Source of the DNA: Phycisphaerae bacterium
Lineage (GTDB): Bacteria; Planctomycetota; Phycisphaerae; UBA1845; UTPLA1
Assembly: GCA_016935885.1 (NCBI GenBank)
Contig: JAFGQA010000249.1
Location: 1-7,097, forward strand
Reading direction: 5' to 3'
DNA: 7,097 nt
Shown piece after piece: positions 5,931 to 7,097 of this stretch (positions within the stretch are counted from its first letter, which is position 1; each line of letters begins with the position of its first letter). Position numbers and translations under genes: made by a program. The notes below the pieces were generated by a model. The model saw nothing but the letters and a program-made list of their open reading frames with translations. It did no database searches and was not told where the DNA came from.

Positions 5931-5948
5931 CGGCGTGAATTGACGCCG
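5931..5948. promoter_or_regulatory. Stem-loop just upstream of guaA
   Basis: CGGCGT (5931-5936) and ACGCCG (5943-5948) form a perfect 6-bp stem with a GAATTG loop, 26 bases before the guaA ATG. The right arm can alternatively form CGCC-GAAA-GGCG (5944-5955) with a GNRA-type loop, so the two stems exclude each other. This could matter for guaA leader folding, but it does not resemble any purine riboswitch I know. Confidence 0.35.
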
Positions 5949-5974
5949 AAAGGCGGCACATCTAGACTGCCGCA

Positions 5975-7097
5975 ATGACAAACCAGACGATCGCTATCCT
6001 CGATTTCGGCTCGCAGTACGTTCAGCTCATCGCCCGGCGAGTGCGGGAAAACCAGGTGCACTCGATGATCTTTGCGCCGGACGTCTCGCCGGAGCAGCTC
6101 AAGGAGAACGGGGTCATCGGCCTGATCCTCAGCGGCGGCCCGGCGAGCACATACGCGGTGGATGCGCCACAGCCGAATCCCGGAATCTTCGACCTGGATC
6201 TTCCAGCCCTCGGTATCTGCTATGGGATGCAGGCAGCATGCCAACATTTGGGGGCGACCGTGACGCCGTCCGCGCATCGGGAGTACGGGCGGACCACGCT
6301 GGAGGCGACGCAGGCCGATCCGATCCTCGCCCATGTCCCGAGGGAAACGACTGTTTGGATGTCGCACAGCGACGTCGTGGCCGATTTCGGCCCGGAGTTC
6401 GTGACAGTCGCCCGGACCCGGGATTGCCCCAACGCCGTGGTCAGGCACAGGCATCGGCCGCTGTACGGCTTGCAGTTCCATCCAGAAGTCACCCACACGC
6501 CGGAAGGCGGCCAGATCCTCCGCAATTTCCTATACGAGATCTGCCTGTGCGACGGGAGTTGGAATCCCGGCAACATCGTCGAGCAGGCCATCGCACAGGT
6601 TCGCGAGACGGTGGGCGACGGATCGCAGGTGATCTGCGGCCTATCGGGCGGCGTGGATTCGTCCGTGACGGCCGCACTGCTGCACCGGGCGATCCCCGGC
6701 CAGTTGACATGCATCTTCGTTGACAACGGCCTGCTCCGGGCCAACGAGCGCGACCGCGTCGAGGCCGTTTTCAGAGGGTATTTCAAGGTGGACGTCCGCG
6801 TTGTCGATGCGGCCGACCGCTTTCTCGATCGTCTCGCCGGCGTCACGGACCCGCGGGAGAAGCGCATCAGGATCGGGCACGAATTCATCGAGGTCTTCAG
6901 ACAGGAGGCCCGTAGTATCCCCAACGCCCGCTACCTCGCCCAAGGGACGCTCTATCCCGACGTGATCGAGTCGGGTCTCTCCGCAACGGGCACGGCCGCC
7001 AGCATCAAGCTCCACCACAACGTCGGCGGGCTCCCGGCCGAGCTTGGGTTCAAGCTGATCGAGCCCCTGCGGGACCTGTTCAAGGACGAGGTTCGCA
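5975..7097 (+). CDS. guaA: GMP synthase (glutamine-hydrolysing), 3' end beyond window
   Basis: GuaA converts XMP, ATP and glutamine to GMP in the cytoplasm, the last step of guanine nucleotide synthesis. The 374 codons seen are uninterrupted and make up about 70 percent of the usual length of roughly 515-525. The class I glutamine amidotransferase domain (about 5-190) shows AILDFGSQYVQLIARRVRE at the start, LILSGGPAS at 50-58, the nucleophile Cys82 in GICYGMQ, and His169/Glu171 in QFHPEV. The ATP-pyrophosphatase domain begins near 200 with the P-loop SGGVDSS at 224-230, followed by IFVDNGLLR and LAQGTLYPDVIES at 321-333. The dimerisation domain is only just reached. The ATG at 5975 gives the usual N-terminal spacing to DFGSQY. 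A strong Shine-Dalgarno is missing (AAAGGCGG at 5949-5956 is about 18 bases away), so initiation may be weak or promoter-proximal. No guaB or other purine gene is adjacent in the window. Confidence 0.97.
   Translation, partial: MTNQTIAILDFGSQYVQLIARRVRENQVHSMIFAPDVSPEQLKENGVIGLILSGGPASTYAVDAPQPNPGIFDLDLPALGICYGMQAACQHLGATVTPSAHREYGRTTLEATQADPILAHVPRETTVWMSHSDVVADFGPEFVTVARTRDCPNAVVRHRHRPLYGLQFHPEVTHTPEGGQILRNFLYEICLCDGSWNPGNIVEQAIAQVRETVGDGSQVICGLSGGVDSSVTAALLHRAIPGQLTCIFVDNGLLRANERDRVEAVFRGYFKVDVRVVDAADRFLDRLAGVTDPREKRIRIGHEFIEVFRQEARSIPNARYLAQGTLYPDVIESGLSATGTAASIKLHHNVGGLPAELGFKLIEPLRDLFKDEVR

Larger units (their letters stand above)
5638..5934. repeat. Nested direct and inverted 12-bp repeats bracketing copy C
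   Basis: GGGTCCGTGACA at 5647-5658, which includes the pseudopilin stop codon, is the exact reverse complement of TGTCACGGACCC at 5900-5911. CTTCCAGCAGGG occurs directly at 5638-5649 and again at 5912-5923; extended to 23 bases (5638-5660 against 5912-5934) the direct copies match at 18 positions. Copy C and its hairpins (5661-5872) lie between the arms. The end of the pseudopilin gene therefore seems to have been partly copied in both orientations on the far side of the repeat block. Confidence 0.75.

Noticed and set aside
5873..5974. Purine riboswitch upstream of guaA
   Set aside because: Only small local hairpins are seen. The conserved three-way junction and loop sequences of the purine riboswitch cannot be found.
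4937..6496. Long minus-strand ORF (519 aa) spanning the pseudopilin gene, copy C and the start of guaA
   Set aside because: It crosses two well-supported plus-strand genes and a repeat. It stays open because the repeat lacks stops in this frame and the DNA is GC-rich; no family motif is visible.

Overview
The window comes from a GC-rich bacterial genome. Its gene content and repeats suggest a planctomycete (Planctomycetota), but no rRNA or complete lineage marker is present to confirm this. The clues are a type II-secretion-style pseudopilin with an H-Xn-DG C-terminal motif, a CHASE2 adenylate cyclase, and a family of short interspersed palindromic repeats whose reading frames give peptides such as TGETPVPQSCHGLL. 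I recall that style of repeat from planctomycete genomes but could not search for it.

Layout. Positions 1-88 are a truncated copy (A) of the interspersed repeat. A poorly coding stretch follows, holding one weak 87-codon ORF (261-524). On the minus strand, 3962 to 610 is a two-gene operon. The first gene encodes an exported LPP20/FlgP-like protein (2547-3962); the second encodes a membrane-bound CHASE2 class III adenylate cyclase (610-2550). The two overlap by four bases (GTGA). Copy B of the repeat (3101-3206) and a pair of perfect hairpins (3013-3060) sit inside the first gene, and its reading frame stays open through all of them. Positions 3963-4388 are intergenic. Positions 4389-4705 look like a decayed 5' end of an IS21-family istA transposase gene, with its ribosome-binding site intact. 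A pseudopilin gene follows on the plus strand (4733-5656). Four bases after its stop codon lies copy C of the repeat (5661-5767), which contains a terminator-like hairpin and is followed by two more hairpins (5776-5872). The last gene is guaA (GMP synthase), starting at 5975 and running off the window at 7097.

How the genes relate. The LPP20-like protein and the cyclase are probably co-transcribed and translationally coupled. One is exported and the other has an extracytoplasmic CHASE2 sensor, so a shared envelope-sensing role is plausible but not shown. The pseudopilin and guaA appear to be separate units, divided by the copy C hairpins.

The most unusual feature is the repeat family. The full unit is about 106-107 bp, with near-perfect terminal inverted repeats (CTAGCAG[G/C]CCGTGG), a GC-rich internal stem-loop followed by a T-run, and reading frames free of stops. 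Copy B has been absorbed in frame into a protein-coding gene, much like the Rickettsia palindromic elements.
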